A DNA stretch of 64,000 nt, from assembly GCA_007922225.1 (NCBI GenBank), contig ML680055.1, forward strand, positions 4,341,655 to 4,405,654. Direction: 5' to 3'. Positions 34,761 through 46,084 of the stretch are shown piece after piece. The number at the start of each line of letters is the position of its first letter. The stretch's first letter is position 1. The notes beneath the pieces were generated by a model. That model saw nothing but the letters and a program-made list of their open reading frames with translations. It ran no database searches and was not told the DNA's origin. The position numbers and the translations under genes were made by a program. Source of the DNA: Emydura subglobosa. Taxonomy: Eukaryota; Chordata; Testudines; Chelidae.

Positions 34761-35271
34761 TGCAATGCAATTCTGGTTGATTTCCCTGATCAGACAATCC
34801 CTTGGCCTGAAAAGAGGTTGCTTAGCACTTCCATCAGCTTTAACCAGGTCTGAGACTGTCTATGGCTCAAAGACCTGCTTGATGGGATCCGTCAACACCT
34901 TCGAGCACAACGTGGTAGAAGTCTGTGATTTTATTCGTGATGGTATTTACTCTTTGTATTCCACCAGGTGACAGAGTTTGAATGTGAACACAGGTTTGCA
35001 TGCCTTCCCAGCTCTCTCAGCTCCATGGTGCATGGAGATGTTACGGCTGATAGTTGTTGTAAATAGCATAGCCTGGGCAAGTCAGTGTTAATTGCCATGC
35101 AATGCCCAGGACTGTGGTGTCTTCACTGAGGATAAATCGGAAGTGAGTGTGCTGGAGCGGGTGTTGTGCGTTGCTGTGGTAGAGTCATGATGGCAGTGGG
35201 CAGCCCCTTGCAGGCTGGTATTGAGCTGGGGTGGAATGATCCCCTTCATTGTCGGTTTCCTTGCGTATCAA

Positions 35272-35537
35272 GGTACGTCTACACTGCAGCTGGGCATGCG
35301 ATTGCAGCTCATGTAGACAGGCCTGAGCTGGGTTTGATCTCGCTCACTTGCACGCCAACAGCCGTGATGCTGCAGCGGCACAGACTAGCCTGGCTCGCCC
35401 GGGATCCTGAGTGTTTCCTTGGCCTGCTAGACTGAAGTGAAGTCCGTGCTGCCCCAGCGTCTCTACTGTTGACACCTGGGCTGGCGGGATGGCAATATGT
35501 GCTGCTATCACACCTCCGATTGCAGGGTGGACATGCC
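35272..35537. mobile_element. Palindromic MITE, 'GTCTACAC' family
   Basis: The left end ggtacgtctacactgcagct and the right end tgcagggtggacatgcc are inverted repeats of the family end (the reverse complement of the right end is ggcatgtccaccctgca). The length of 266 bp has no coding potential. Confidence 0.75.
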
Positions 35538-35814
35538 CTGGGGTCTGCATTGGGAGCAAATACACCTGAACAACCGTCTCGTTTATTCTGGTGCCTAGCG
35601 GGGAGCTGAGCTCGTTTAGAAAGTTGTGAGCAAAGCTATTTGGGCGGGGGGTGGGGAGGGAGAGGAGAATACATATGATAAATTAAAAAAACCTGGGGCC
35701 CAATTTTCATTTACACTCACACCACTTTGTACGGTTCTGGGTGCGGAAAGGGCTCTTAAAGTGAGTGTGAATGTAATGTATGTTCACTGCAGGCTCCTCA
35801 GGCAAATCTGGTGC

Positions 35815-35942
35815 CCTGCTCTGTGCCTCAGTTTCCCCATCTGTACAATGGGGCTAATAGTACTGACCTCCTTTGTAAAGTGCTTTGAGCGCTACCGATG
35901 CCAAGTGCTGTGTAAGTGCCAGCTATCCATTAGTTATCAGTG
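35815..35942 (+). mobile_element. MIR-like SINE 3' half
   Basis: 'ctctgtgcctcagtttccccatctgtacaatggggctaatagtactgacctcctttgtaaagtgctttgagcgctaccgatg' is a close match to the sauropsid MIR-type SINE from post-core to tail on the + strand. Confidence 0.82.
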
Positions 35943-36446
35943 CAGATGAGAATCAGCCCCTTAGAGGAGCAAAGGTGTCTAATGCACGTTCTCACGCAGA
36001 ATAATACTACTCTTAGATTGCTCCAGGCCCTGAGTCTCCAAGAATCGGACCTGCTCTAACAACAGGAGCACAGGAGCTTCTGCATGAGCTTCCCACCCCT
36101 CACTGTGACGGTGAATGTGGAAATGGCTCCGTGCTGAAGCAGACGGGTTAGAAATTAGATGTACTGGACCAAATTCGTCCTTGGGGCAATTCCTCTGGCT
36201 TCAGGGGCATTGCATCGGGGATGGATTTGGCCTCAGTGCAGGAGCTGTGAGCAGCCCCCCAGTCTGGGATCAGGTCCCTTTGCGTTCACCCGGAGAGCGT
36301 TGACACAAGGGAAGGTCCCTGAGGCACCACGAGGAGGCTGGGACAAGGTGACCAAAGCAAACCCGAGTTATGCAAGATCAGAGTCGCCCACTGAGCCTGC
36401 CACATGCAGCCCTCACAGTGTTTGCTTCCGCCTCTTCTGCACGCAG

Positions 36447-36531
36447 GTTTTCATCCTCTGGATTGACCCCATCTCGGCTTCCATTCAGGACCAATACTGC
36501 GAGAACTTACCCCCGACCAGTAACATCACCG
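36447..36531 (+). CDS. CRHR1: CRHR1 coding exon 2 (end of signal peptide, start of hormone-binding domain)
   Basis: The exon is 85 nt, preceded by the pyrimidine-rich acceptor 'ccgcctcttctgcacgcag' and followed by GTAAGC at 36532. It enters in phase 0 and leaves in phase 1. Its 28 full codons begin VFILWIDPISAS (residues 13-24), which completes the signal peptide; cleavage is expected after Ala-23, as in mammalian CRHR1. IQDQYCENLPP then starts the mature extracellular domain. Cys-30 is the first of the six cysteines of the class B hormone-binding fold. Asn-38 in NIT is a glycosylation sequon found at the same place in mammals. SIQDQYCE with CRHR1-type exon 3 excludes the secretin, PTH and glucagon receptors. 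CRHR2 is made less likely by exon 3. This exon defines where CRH and urocortin contact begins. Confidence 0.95.
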
Positions 36532-37146
36532 GTAAGCGCATGACCCCCCCTCCTCTGCACCCACCCACCTCCCTCCGCCGCCGCGCTTCGTTGCTGTTGT
36601 TGCTGGACGGACATTAGCTGCCTGGTTCTGCACTGGGTGAGTCGGGCTGAAAGGCACCGGAGTTCAGCTGGGCGTAAATCTCCCGCACCGCAAACCTCAG
36701 GGAGTTTGTCTTGCTGGGCGTTAAAGGCTGATTCCCAGCTCTGGTGCAGGCGGATGGAAGGCGGGTGAGGTCTGAACCAAAGGAAATCTCCCCCAGTCCC
36801 GGCGGGGCGGGGGGAGAATTTTTAGCTTCTTTAGGCTACTCTGGTCCTTTTCCGCAGGGGACCAGAGGCCAGCTGAGAACTGGTGGAGTGCAGACATGTT
36901 CCCTCTCACGCCTTCCTAGGCTAAGGTTGTGTTGGGGTGGTAGGTAGCACAGGTGCAGCTTCTTGGCTTTGTGCCTGCGGCGCACTGCTTCCCATGGGGG
37001 ACCTCTTCGAGCCCCCATTGTGTCACTGGTGTTTTGGGCCAGTCTGTCATACCCGAGCATGAGCTTTATTCTCAGTAGAAAACACTAGAGGCAGAAAGAG
37101 GAGGGGACGAACTGGCGAGAGAAGCTGTCTCAGAGCAGGCGACCCA

Positions 37147-37479
37147 GGGTGCGTCCGCACTGTGCATTAAGCCCTGGCTGTGACTTCAGTTTGAGCCCGA
37201 GCCCAGCTTCCCGAAGTTCCGTCCGCACGCCCGTCCGACTTGGGTCAGGAGGCGCCGAGGACCTGGCTCTTTGGATTCTGCTGGGGGGATGGGTCAGAGC
37301 CCAAGTAAGTCCTGCCGTGACTTGGGTCCAGCCCGAGTCAGAGGGTCTGTGGAGTGCGGCGCGGCCGCGTTCGCTGGAGCCTCCAACTGTCAACCCAGAT
37401 TTATCTGGCAGCGTGGACGCTCAAGCGTGGGCTTGGGCCCAGGCAGACCTGGGCTTAGCGCGCAATGTAGACGTAGGCA
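37147..37479. mobile_element. GC-rich palindromic MITE, 'GTCTACAC' family
   Basis: The left end gggtgcgtccgcactgtgca and the right end cgcaatgtagacgtaggc are diverged inverted repeats of the family end. The interior has 'gagcccgagcccagc', 'ccagcccgagtcag' and 'gggcccaggcagacctgggc', typical of the GC-rich member of this family. The overlapping frames here (about 90-120 codons) are artefacts of this composition. Confidence 0.7.
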
Positions 37480-38151
37480 CGGAAACCCGGAGAGTCCACG
37501 CCTGAGCAGACGCAGCGAGGAAGAGCCGGTGGGCGTTGCTTGGGAGGAAGTGGAGTTGGAAGGGAGAGCAGTGACTGAGCAGGATGCTGTCGGTGGGAGG
37601 CTTGGAAGAAAACTCTTGGGGAGAATGCAGTGAAGCTGGGGACCCCCGAGGAGCGGAAGGCTGAAGCCCCTATGAAAGGGGAGGCTCCAGCTGGGTCAGT
37701 GGAAGCCAAGCCAGAAGCAAGAGGGGTCTTGGGGAACGGTGGATTCCCCCTGAGCTACAGGCCTGGGGGAGTCAAACGCTCCAGGAGATAGAGCTAGGTT
37801 TGTGGGATGACTGGTCACACGCAGGCAGGGAGGCCTGGAGAATGGGGCCCTGAATCAGGGCCAGAAGGAACTGGGAACAAAGTGGTGGGTGATTGGAGGT
37901 GATGTGGGGAATGGGAACAGCCCCTGGGATCTTTCTTTATTGTGGGAATTGGAGAATGGTTTTTATTACAAGGCTTTGGGGGGATTACTGCACTGACGTA
38001 TGTGAATAAATTATGTGAGCTTTGTGATGGACACAGAGAGATTATGTTCCTTTCTGGGGGCAATCAAAAAGGGAAACTGAGGCAGGCACACTTATTGTGC
38101 TAAGGCTTGATGCTGGTTGGTGCCTCAAGTGGAAGGGGCGCCCTACCACAA

Positions 38152-38286
38152 TTTGGAAATGTACGGTTTTTTTTAAATGAAAGCAGAGTGTCTCACTTAA
38201 TCCCATGACTCCAAGAGCTGGGACTTTCTGAAAAAACACTAAATGACATGGGAGTTGTGATACCATCGTGAGAGTGCGCAACACTG
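38152..38286. mobile_element. 3' part of the repeat also present at 46085-46367
   Basis: 'cacttaatcccatgactccaagagctgggactttctgaaaaaacactaaatgacatggg' parallels 46275-46335 'aatgaatcccatgattctaagagctggggctttaatgaaaaccccc'. Both are followed by a 'gtgaga..g.gcaac' end. It is a truncated copy of the same dispersed repeat. Confidence 0.65.
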
Positions 38287-38513
38287 AGATCAGGCCAGAT
38301 CTTCAGCTGGCGTAAATGAGCGACACTGATTTACACCAGTTGATGGTCTCCTGTCTCTCTGTTCCACTTCAATCACTGGGAAATACTCACCGCTCGGCCT
38401 CCTTCGTCCTTCAAGGGGAACACAACCTTTGGACAGGAGAGAGTGCCAGCTAACCGGGCCTGCTCTGTAGCTAAACGATTCTCTTCTCTCTAGCCTGCAA
38501 TCCATTTTGAAAG

Positions 38514-38925
38514 TAGAGCTGCGTGAATCACAATTTTTTGCTTCGCTGGCCGTTAAAAAAAACCCCAATTATTTGGGGGGGTCGATCTGCAAATGAAAAG
38601 TTTCACAAGTTTTGGCAAACTAAAAAGTTAAAAGGCCGGTTGAATGAAATGTTTCCTTTTGACGCTGACCATTTTAAAACACGTTTGATTTTCTAAAAAT
38701 ACAGTTGAAGGAAATTTCCTAACAGACTGAAAACTCCAAGACATTTCATTTGGGAAAAGATGAAACAAGCTGTTTTGCCTTCTACTGGTTTCGGTTTTTT
38801 GGGAGGGGTTTTCGACAGGAACAATCTGGTGATAGTGACACAACTTCATAGACGATTTCGGTCTTGTCAAAGCTGCATTGTTTGGGGGGGTAAAAGTTTG
38901 GTCTCAAATACTTTGCCCTGCTCTG
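38514..38925. mobile_element. AT-rich hAT-like MITE, 'AGAGCTGG' family, long copy
   Basis: It starts TAGAGCTGCGTGAATC and ends TACTTTGCCCTGCTCTG. The flanking octamers TTTGAAAG (38506-38513) and TTTGACTG (38926-38933) agree at 6 of 8 bases, in line with an old 8-bp target duplication. The interior is AT-rich and non-coding. Confidence 0.65.
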
Positions 38926-39069
38926 TTTGACTGTCCCCGGATAGAAATCACGTAGGCTGGGTTGGCACTTAACACGCTGCAGCTGCTTCCGTGTAGGCTC
39001 TCTCTGCAACGACCTTTGGGATTCTCCCATCGCTGTAGGTAACCCACCCCTGAGAGGCCAGAACACGGT

Positions 39070-39203
39070 TCTTCCGTTGACCTAGCGCTGGGTACGCAGC
39101 AGGTTAGGTCGGCTTAAATACATCTCTCGGGGGGGGGTGAATTTTCCACACTCCTGATTGCCGTGGCTATGCCGATGCAGCGTCTCATTGTAGACCAGTC
39201 CTT
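39070..39203. mobile_element. Partial MITE of the 'GTCTACAC' type
   Basis: 'cttccgttgacctagcgctggg', 'gttaggtcggcttaaata' and the end 'ctcattgtagaccagtcctta' fit the right part of this palindromic family. The left part is missing. Confidence 0.55.
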
Positions 39204-40739
39204 AGTAACAGAGGAGGAAGGCTGGTCTCTATTTCTGGAGCTCAGTGAGAGACCTTCACAATCACTGCCAGGCAGCAGAGGGCAGTCACAGACACAGGCA
39301 CAGCCATGGCCCCCCCCCCGCCCCCACCACCCGAGTGCAGGACAAAACACACACAAGCTAAGCAAGGGCCATGCGGAATAAATACTGCGTCTATTTGACA
39401 AGCAGTTCTGGGTGCTGCATTTCATGCTTTGTACTCCCATATATTAATGAAATAGGAGTAGTCCAGGCACGGGCTTTATCGCTAGATCTTCTCCTTCATT
39501 ATTTCCCTTTCGCATTAGGTTTGTGGAGGAATTAAAACCCTGTCAGTAATTTGTTGGCTGCACCGAATTCGCAGTTAGCACCAGCAACTGGGTGGACCCT
39601 GAGCCGCTCGCTTGGAACAAGGTGGCAAGTTTGCAGCCGCTTCAAGAGCAGGAAAGTTGTTGCCGTTTGATGGCACTTCAAACTCCCGAGTGAAACGAGC
39701 CTGGCAGGTCTCAAGTCAGCCTGACCATCCCAACTGGGCACTAATCGACCTGGTTGGGAATCTACACAGCGAGGCCAGAGGTGAAACAGGTCCTGGAGAA
39801 TGCAACCCCTTCTCAATGGGTGGTCCCGGCACAGTCTCCATGCTGCGCTCTGCAGGCCTGTCGGGCCTCTCCAGCCATGCTGGGTTCCCATCCAAAGGTG
39901 TTTTTTATTTTGTTTTCCCCACCAGCAATTAAAACTTGCTGATCTTTCCTCCTCAGAGCAACAGCATCCCAGAGGCATGTAGCAAGCAGGGATGGGGGAG
40001 GATGCAAAGGAAGACATGAGCCCGGCTGGTCTCTTGCAAGAAGATACTGGAAAGGTTTATTTTCCAATTTGCATTAAGGAAACTGTGGCCTCTGAGCAAT
40101 TGCCTGGTCGGACCCAGCCCCCTGCTAATCGGCGGCCCATCAGGGTGACTGATGGACTCGGAGGAGCCGTGCTAATGGATGATCCCTGCCACGCGGCTCC
40201 GGTTAGCACGCCTTTCAGAACGACTTTTTAAAATTAAACATTGGCACCGGTGCAGGGTGACTCACTCGCTGCCTGGCTGGCAGCTGCTGGAGAGCGGTGA
40301 GCTGCCAGCCGGCAAAACAAACCCTCTGCTCACCTCACCGAGGTTGTGTAATCACAGAGCAGGGGACGAGGGAAGCCGCAGTAGAGCCAGGCTCGGGACA
40401 GAGCTGGCCGCAGAGTGACCCATCCAGCCTGCTCCCGGGCCTCATGGCTCACAGCGCAGCTGTCAGGAAAGGGCTGCTTGAATGTCACCAGGCAGACTGC
40501 TGTGCGAGCCCCCGGCCCACCAACGAATCAGCCCAGCAGCTGGTGTCTTTCTTCATGAGTCTGAGTTCAGGCCATGCACGTCCGGAGCGGGCTGGAAGCA
40601 CAGTGCTGCAGAAGCTTCCCTGGAGGAAGGTTATCCCAGAGCAGCCTGCTTCAGAGTTTCTTGGATCCTCTTTAGAAACAGCTGATGAGAGTGTCCCGCT
40701 GTCTGGAGTGGCTCAGATCCAGACTGTCAAAGAGCAGGG

Positions 40740-41590
40740 CAGATACCCCAAACGGGTGGTGTGGTCTATAATTAGATTTTACCAACCCTGTACCAACTGT
40801 GAACTCCAGAAGCACTGTAACAGTCTTACCATGGAGTCCCAGACAATTCCCTTGAGCAGTCCTGACTATTTTGCCCCCAGGCAAGCTGGACTTGGTGATA
40901 AATGGTCACTTATGCCAAATATCACAAAATATTCTGGTTGTTCCCAGTCACAAGAGACCAGTCACTTACCCTGGGTCAATCTGTGCTTTGGCTCTCACAC
41001 CAAAGACAACACTTGTAGCCTGTCCTCTAATAAACTAACTAAAGGTGTAGTAACTAGGAAAAAGAAACAAGAGTTATTCACAGGTTAAAGCAAGCAACAT
41101 ATCTTACAAATGAGTTACAGTCTATGGTTCCAAAAGCTGACAGAGTTGTCGTAATCTGTCATCTTGGAATGTCTTTTAGGGCTAATCCAGGTTGACCCTG
41201 GGGGAATCTCTGCTTTTGTTTACTAGCTCCAGCCTTGTAAGAATTCAAACAGCAAAGAGATTAAAAATGTTCGTGTCAGCTCTCTTTGTTTCACGCTTCC
41301 AGAACCCAAACTGATGGGACGAGCCCTTCTGCACATACCCTGCATAGCGGCAATTAGCAAAGTCTTTCTCTCGTGACGTGTCACAATGGCCCGTTTAGTT
41401 TTGATAGTTCTCCTTGGTGGACGAGGGACGCACTCCTCCTGCCTTAGTTCACAAATTCAGAGCAGGCATTGGCACAGTCATAAAGCAAAACTTACATATT
41501 CCCTTACAGCAGGGATACAGCCATTACAAGGAAGATTAATGCAGGCAGAAATTTACATGCGTTTTATAGAGTCAGACTTCTGAGAATGTG
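40740..41590 (+). mobile_element. Retroelement-like interspersed repeat (LTR type suspected), copy 2
   Basis: It has the same order of blocks as 5085-5905: 'caccaaagacaacacttgtagcctgtcctctaataaactaac', then 'aggaaaaagaaacaagagttatt', then 'ttaaagcaagc', and later 'tacatattcccttacag'. An open frame of 263 codons (40297-41088) runs across its left part but shows no domain and is not a gene. Family and exact limits are uncertain. Confidence 0.45.
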
Positions 41591-41924
41591 CTTAGTGTTT
41601 AAACACCTATCTTGAACAATACTAATATATTGGTTAGTCTGGTTTCCAGCTATGAATTTGTCAGTGCTCAGCTGACAGCTACAGCCTTGGGAAGAGCTGG
41701 CACATGGTCTACCAGCATCTCAAGGGGTGCTGCCGGAGCTGGGATACTGGTTAAAAGGACCGTGGTTCTGACCTGGTCGGGCAAGTCCTGTGTTCCTAAT
41801 GAAGACAGAGATAGTCCGTGCCTTAGTGAGCTCTCAGTTCAGTATTATGACAAAGTAAACAGACAGAAGAGGATGGAGAAATGGGACACGGCCTGAGTCA
41901 GGTGAGGACTCTTGGTAGTCACAG

Positions 41925-42379
41925 GTAGAATAGGGCAAAAATTTTCACATGCAGCTTTTTCCGGCAAAAAAAAAAAAAAAAAAAAATGAAGGTTTGGTGC
42001 CATGAAAATGTTTCTAAATACATGTCGATTTCACCAAATTTTCCATTTAGGAAAATAAAACTTCTAAAAACGTTCCCCCCCCAAAAAAAATCTATTTCTG
42101 ATGGTTTCGAAACAAAACATTTCGCTTTCTCTGTTTGAAACAACTTTCCATTTCAAACGGTCCTTTATTTTATTTTTATTATTATTCAAAAATGTTTTTA
42201 AAATTGCTCCAAATTGAAAGGACACAATGGGCTCGATCCAAAATGGATTTTTTTTTTCCCAAATTTTCAATGGACTGAAAATTTCAAAACGTTTTTTTCA
42301 GTGCAACCCAAAATGAATTTTTCCCCGGACTTTTTTAAATTGCCTGGGACCCCCCAAAAGCTGTTTTTCACCCAGCTCC
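41925..42379. mobile_element. AT-rich hAT-like MITE with perfect 8-bp target duplication
   Basis: The element begins GTAGAATAGGGCAAAAATTTT and ends GTTTTTCACCCAGCTCC. It is flanked by an identical octamer AGTCACAG (41917-41924 and 42380-42387). The interior is a mosaic of A and T runs, including 21 A at 41966-41986. It is the clearest full-length copy of the family here. Confidence 0.78.
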
Positions 42380-42439
42380 AGTCACAGTGACACGGAAGGC
42401 AGAGGATAGTGAGTTGTTGGCATCACAGTAGAAAGTGCT

Positions 42440-42565
42440 ACATTATTATTCTGTATTGTGTGGGGGCTAGCCGCCCCAGTCATGGACCAGGACCCTACGG
42501 CAATAGGCATCCTACAAACCCAGAACAAAAGACTGTCCCTGCCCCAGAAAACTCCCAACCTAAGT
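42440..42565 (+). mobile_element. L2-tail/SINE repeat, + strand copy
   Basis: 'gccccagtcatggaccaggaccctac', 'catcctacaaacccagaacaaaagactgtccctgccccagaaaactcccaacctaag' has the block order of 27890-28035. It is preceded by an 'attattattctgta' stretch, as expected for this family. Confidence 0.78.
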
Positions 42566-43589
42566 CTGCTGGGTGGAGCTTTCTTGTGAGCCAGGTTTCC
42601 CTCCGCACACTCCAGCAAAACAACGCAATGAAATGATGAAGCCCAGGGAGAAAACAAGGTGTGTAATGGAAATGCCAAGATGGCCTTGGCTGGGATACAG
42701 GGCAAGCAGGAGTCACGGTCATAATTCATTTGTTTTCCTCGCTGAAGGGTTTCATTACCTTGCTAGTTCAGGTGTCATTTGTCCTTGGGAGTGTTAGGCG
42801 GTGATAAATGGCATTTGTTTTCCTCTTATTCATCTTCCCTGATCCACAGTGCGCCTGGCTTTGTGGGTTCTTGATCTATTACATTCCCAGTAGTCTCCTG
42901 ATAAGGGGCTATTTGTCTGCCTTCTGCTACATAGCTGCCTGGATTGATGGACGCCCAAAAAGACAGACACATGGAAAGACTGATAGGCAGAGGCACAGAC
43001 AGACGGCTGGCTGGCTGTTACATGGAGAGGGGAAGACAGTAACCCTTTCAGTTCTGTGAACCACTGAGAGTGCACAGAATTCAGTGAAATTCGGGACATC
43101 CCTGACCCATTCAGCGAGTCAGCCGGTGCATTAATCTACCTTAGTACGCTGGCGGCATTCAGCACTAGCGCCTGTCCGGTATGTTCGACAGCGCAGCAGG
43201 ATGCTTGGCTGCACCTGGAACACTTGACATGCTCTTGCTTCACTTCCCCATCAGTGCCCAGCTGAGTAGCCAGTCTCTCAAGGGCGGAGCGAGAAACCCA
43301 TTCTTTTTGCTCTCTAAAGTCAGAGGCTTTCAGGCAGCAGGAAGCCCAATTGGCTGACTCTGTCATCTCACCAGAGATCAGCTGCTCAAGTCAGGTCAGA
43401 ACTGAAGCTGGGGATATGTGGGGGAACATAGTTGATGAGAAAAGCATGATTCTAATGTCCAGGACCATGGGAGCTACCAGGAAATGTTGCCACCGTGAAG
43501 ACGCAGGACACTTCTCCTCCAGGATTTGGACTTTGGTCATGTGCTGGGATGGTCCTTAGTAAAACCCTGATCGTTTGGAGGAAGACAGC

Positions 43590-43790
43590 CCATCTGGTGC
43601 CCTGAGCACAGGTCTCGGAGACAGGAGCACCTGAATTCTAGACTTGGCTGTGCCTCTGGCTGGCGGTGACCTCCCTGCTTGGCACCCCGGGTGCAAGCTG
43701 GGGATAATACTTATCTACCTCTCTAAAGGGAGGTGGAAAGAAAGCTCCATCCTCACTGTCCTTCAAGATCCTTGGATGATGAGAGATGCT
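43590..43790 (+). mobile_element. Diverged MIR-like SINE
   Basis: 'ggagcacctgaattctagacttggctgtgcctctggctggcggtgacctccctg' followed by 'agctggggataatacttatctacctctc' resembles a MIR-type SINE from head to post-core. It is diverged, so confidence is moderate. Confidence 0.5.
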
Positions 43791-44699
43791 AGGGGAGGGT
43801 TGTTAATTATTAATCTGAGCACAGAGATAGCCAGTTCGGCTCCATCTCTTCGATTCATCCTGATATTTTCTCAGGTTAATCCATTATTGCCCATCACAAG
43901 GTTTCTTGCACCTTTTTTTAGCTTCTATTGTTAGAGACACAATGCTGGTCTAATCCAGTCTGGCAATTCCTAGGCCCCAATAAGAACTGGGGTTTTTTTT
44001 TACAGTGGAATTACAGTTATATGTCAGCGTAAACCACCGCTTGGTCGGGAAAGGTGCGAGGTTAGACGAGAAATTGTTTTACGCTTTTCCACAAACAGTG
44101 GATTTCCTTCTCTGCCTTCCCAGGGCTGTGGGAATTGCTCCACACAGCGCTCCTGTGTGGAGGTGTATCCCAGTCGCTCGTCTCATGTCACTGATGTCGC
44201 TGATAATCTGCCCCCACACGCTTTGGTGGATGAGGAGCAGAGAGTTTGTAAAAACAAATGTAATGAACTGGCTGGGCCGTTTGAGCATCACCGCTCCCAG
44301 CTGAGTGTAAGTGGGACTGTTCAGCCGTGTGGCACAGGCCCTGTACTACTGACAGCTAACGGAGATTCTTCTTTAGCTCCAGGGGCTGGACTTGTGGAGC
44401 CAGAGGATTTGAGTTCTCTCTCTGCTGCGTCCCTGAAGATCTGAGCGGCCGGAGCGGGTGTGCAGCGTAATGATAGCGAAGTCCTAGACGTGTTAAAGGG
44501 TCCTACAAATAACAGGCCCTTCTGTTGCCTTTTTCATGCAAGGCTCTTTCGAGCCCCCCTGGCTTTTTATAAATCCAATGTACAGTGCATTCAGGGGCAG
44601 CTACTGTGATGTGTGCGTCACAAACAGCGGGGGAGCTACTCTGGCCTCTATTCCACAGAGGCAATTCCTGCGGGAGTCAAGAGGAGTTACGCTTTCTGA

Positions 44700-44967
44700 G
44701 GGCATGTCTACATGCCACTGCAGCCCAGACTCCGGGGGTGTGAACTGCGATGCAGTCTCACATGTTGCACCCAAACTGCCCCCTCTAGAGCCTGCTGAAA
44801 GGAACTGAAAGGTGCCCGGCGTGCGGTCAGGTAGCCCTGTTTAAACAGGACTAGGTTAGCATGAACTCAGTACCTTTTAGTTCGTGCAGTGAGGGCTACC
44901 CAGGGCAATGAGAGCTCGACAGTTCACAACTCGGTAGGCAGCACTGCGGTGCAGTGTAGACAAGCCT
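44700..44967. mobile_element. Palindromic MITE, 'GTCTACAC' family
   Basis: The left end gggcatgtctacatgccact and the right end gcggtgcagtgtagacaagcc are inverted repeats. The unit is 268 bp and non-coding. 'aaccaggactaggttagcatgaactcagtaccttttagttcg'-type interior blocks occur in my memory of this family. Confidence 0.75.
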
Positions 44968-45630
44968 TAAAACACAGCAGAATCCGGTCCCCTGTAGGGC
45001 ATTCCTCACTCCCTCGAGTTGAGGAGTTATGCTGCTATAACTGGGGACAGAATCCAGGCTCTGGGTAGATTAGATCAGGATAACTAGATTAATCCACTCT
45101 CATCTCTAACCAGGGAAGTAGATTTCAGCTGCAGCCCTTTTCCCTCCAAGTGCCTTTGAACTTCAGCAGAGCTCCTGGAGGTGGGGTTTTTACAAACCTG
45201 CAGGGGAATTTCTGAAACCTTTGATCAGGGTAATTTTAAACTGGGAGTTTTATAATGATGCTAATGAGAGCCACAGTGGGGCTGTAAACTGTAATTAGCT
45301 AATGTCTGAACAACACTTGGGAAATGGCATGTGCTAATAACATGGGGATTATGAGTCTCCAGAGATGCAGGTTGCCTAGCACGGTGTCTGCTGAACACAG
45401 AGGAAGGACTTTCTGGCAGTGAGCAGCAAAATAGCTTTCCTCAGCCAAAAATCTTTTGGAGATGGTTTTCCTCTCTCTCAGCTTCCTATCCAACCCCCAT
45501 TATTATAGTACTGGAGCCCCTTCCAATCATTAGTGCCTTTGTTCTCCCTACCCCACAGTGAGGCAGGGCAGTGCCATTCTCCTGGGGTTCGAGTCTGTCT
45601 ACAGTTGGGCTGGGGGTGAGATTCCCAGCG

Positions 45631-45841
45631 TGAGGACACATACCCACGCTAGCTCTGATCAAGCAATCATGCTAAAAATAGAACATAGCCAAGCATAAGC
45701 CTGTCCAGGGCGCTACGTACATACCTGGAGTGCTAGCTGCACCATATATATATACACCTAGCATCTCAGGTGGGTATCTACCTGGCTACATTATTTTTAG
45801 CACACTAGATTGACAAGCCCTAGCATGTGTATGTCTCCTCA
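45631..45841. mobile_element. Hairpin-forming MITE
   Basis: The two halves are inverted copies. 'tgaggacacatacccacgc' at the left pairs with 'gcatgtgtatgtctcctca' at the right. 'gctaaaaatagaacatagcca' (from 45671) pairs with 'tggctacattatttttagc' (45783-45801). An 'atatatatata' run lies near the centre. The 211-bp unit has no coding potential. Confidence 0.72.
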
Positions 45842-45889
45842 ATGGTCCCTCCTTGGGGATCACACATCCAGCTCAAAGTGCAGACGTAC

Positions 45890-46040
45890 TATTAGAGGTG
45901 AGACACGCAGAAGCTAAGTGACTTGCCCAAGACCAGACAAGAAGTCTGTGGCAGAGCAGGGCCTTGACCCGCCCCCATCTTTCCAAGTCGTAGGCTCATG
46001 GCATAACCACTGGATCATCCCGCCTCTCAAAGCACCGTTT
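45890..46040 (-). mobile_element. MIR-like SINE
   Basis: 'cagaagctaagtgacttgcccaagaccagacaagaagtctgtggcagagcagggccttgacccg' is the reversed MIR core, and 'ggcataaccactggatcatcccgcc' is the reversed tRNA-like head. Confidence 0.75.
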
Positions 46041-46084
46041 CTGCAAAGCAACAGCAAGGAGAAATGTCCCTTTTTTAAACATAG

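Larger units (their letters stand above)
22398..36446 (+). other. CRHR1: CRHR1 intron 1 (14,049 bp)
   Basis: The intron is bounded by GTAAGA at 22398 and a pyrimidine-rich acceptor ending in CAG at 36446. It is phase 0 and splits the signal peptide. The repeats inside are listed separately. In 22400-23100, 23345-24040, 24455-25040, 26080-26520, 26820-27115, 28040-30760, 32070-32390, 32670-33230, 33535-34555, 34765-35270 and 35945-36440 I recognise no gene or further clear element. 28195-28665 has the look of retroelement-derived sequence that I cannot name. A GT microsatellite lies at 25443-25470. Confidence 0.85.

Noticed and set aside
36159..36617. 152-codon frame containing exon 2
   Set aside because: Only 36447-36531 has CRHR1 similarity and splice borders. 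The rest is intron read in the same frame.
40297..41088. Open frame of 263 codons, the longest free of N
   Set aside because: No domain is visible, it starts in ordinary intron sequence and runs into the retroelement-like repeat at 40740. Codon content is not protein-like.
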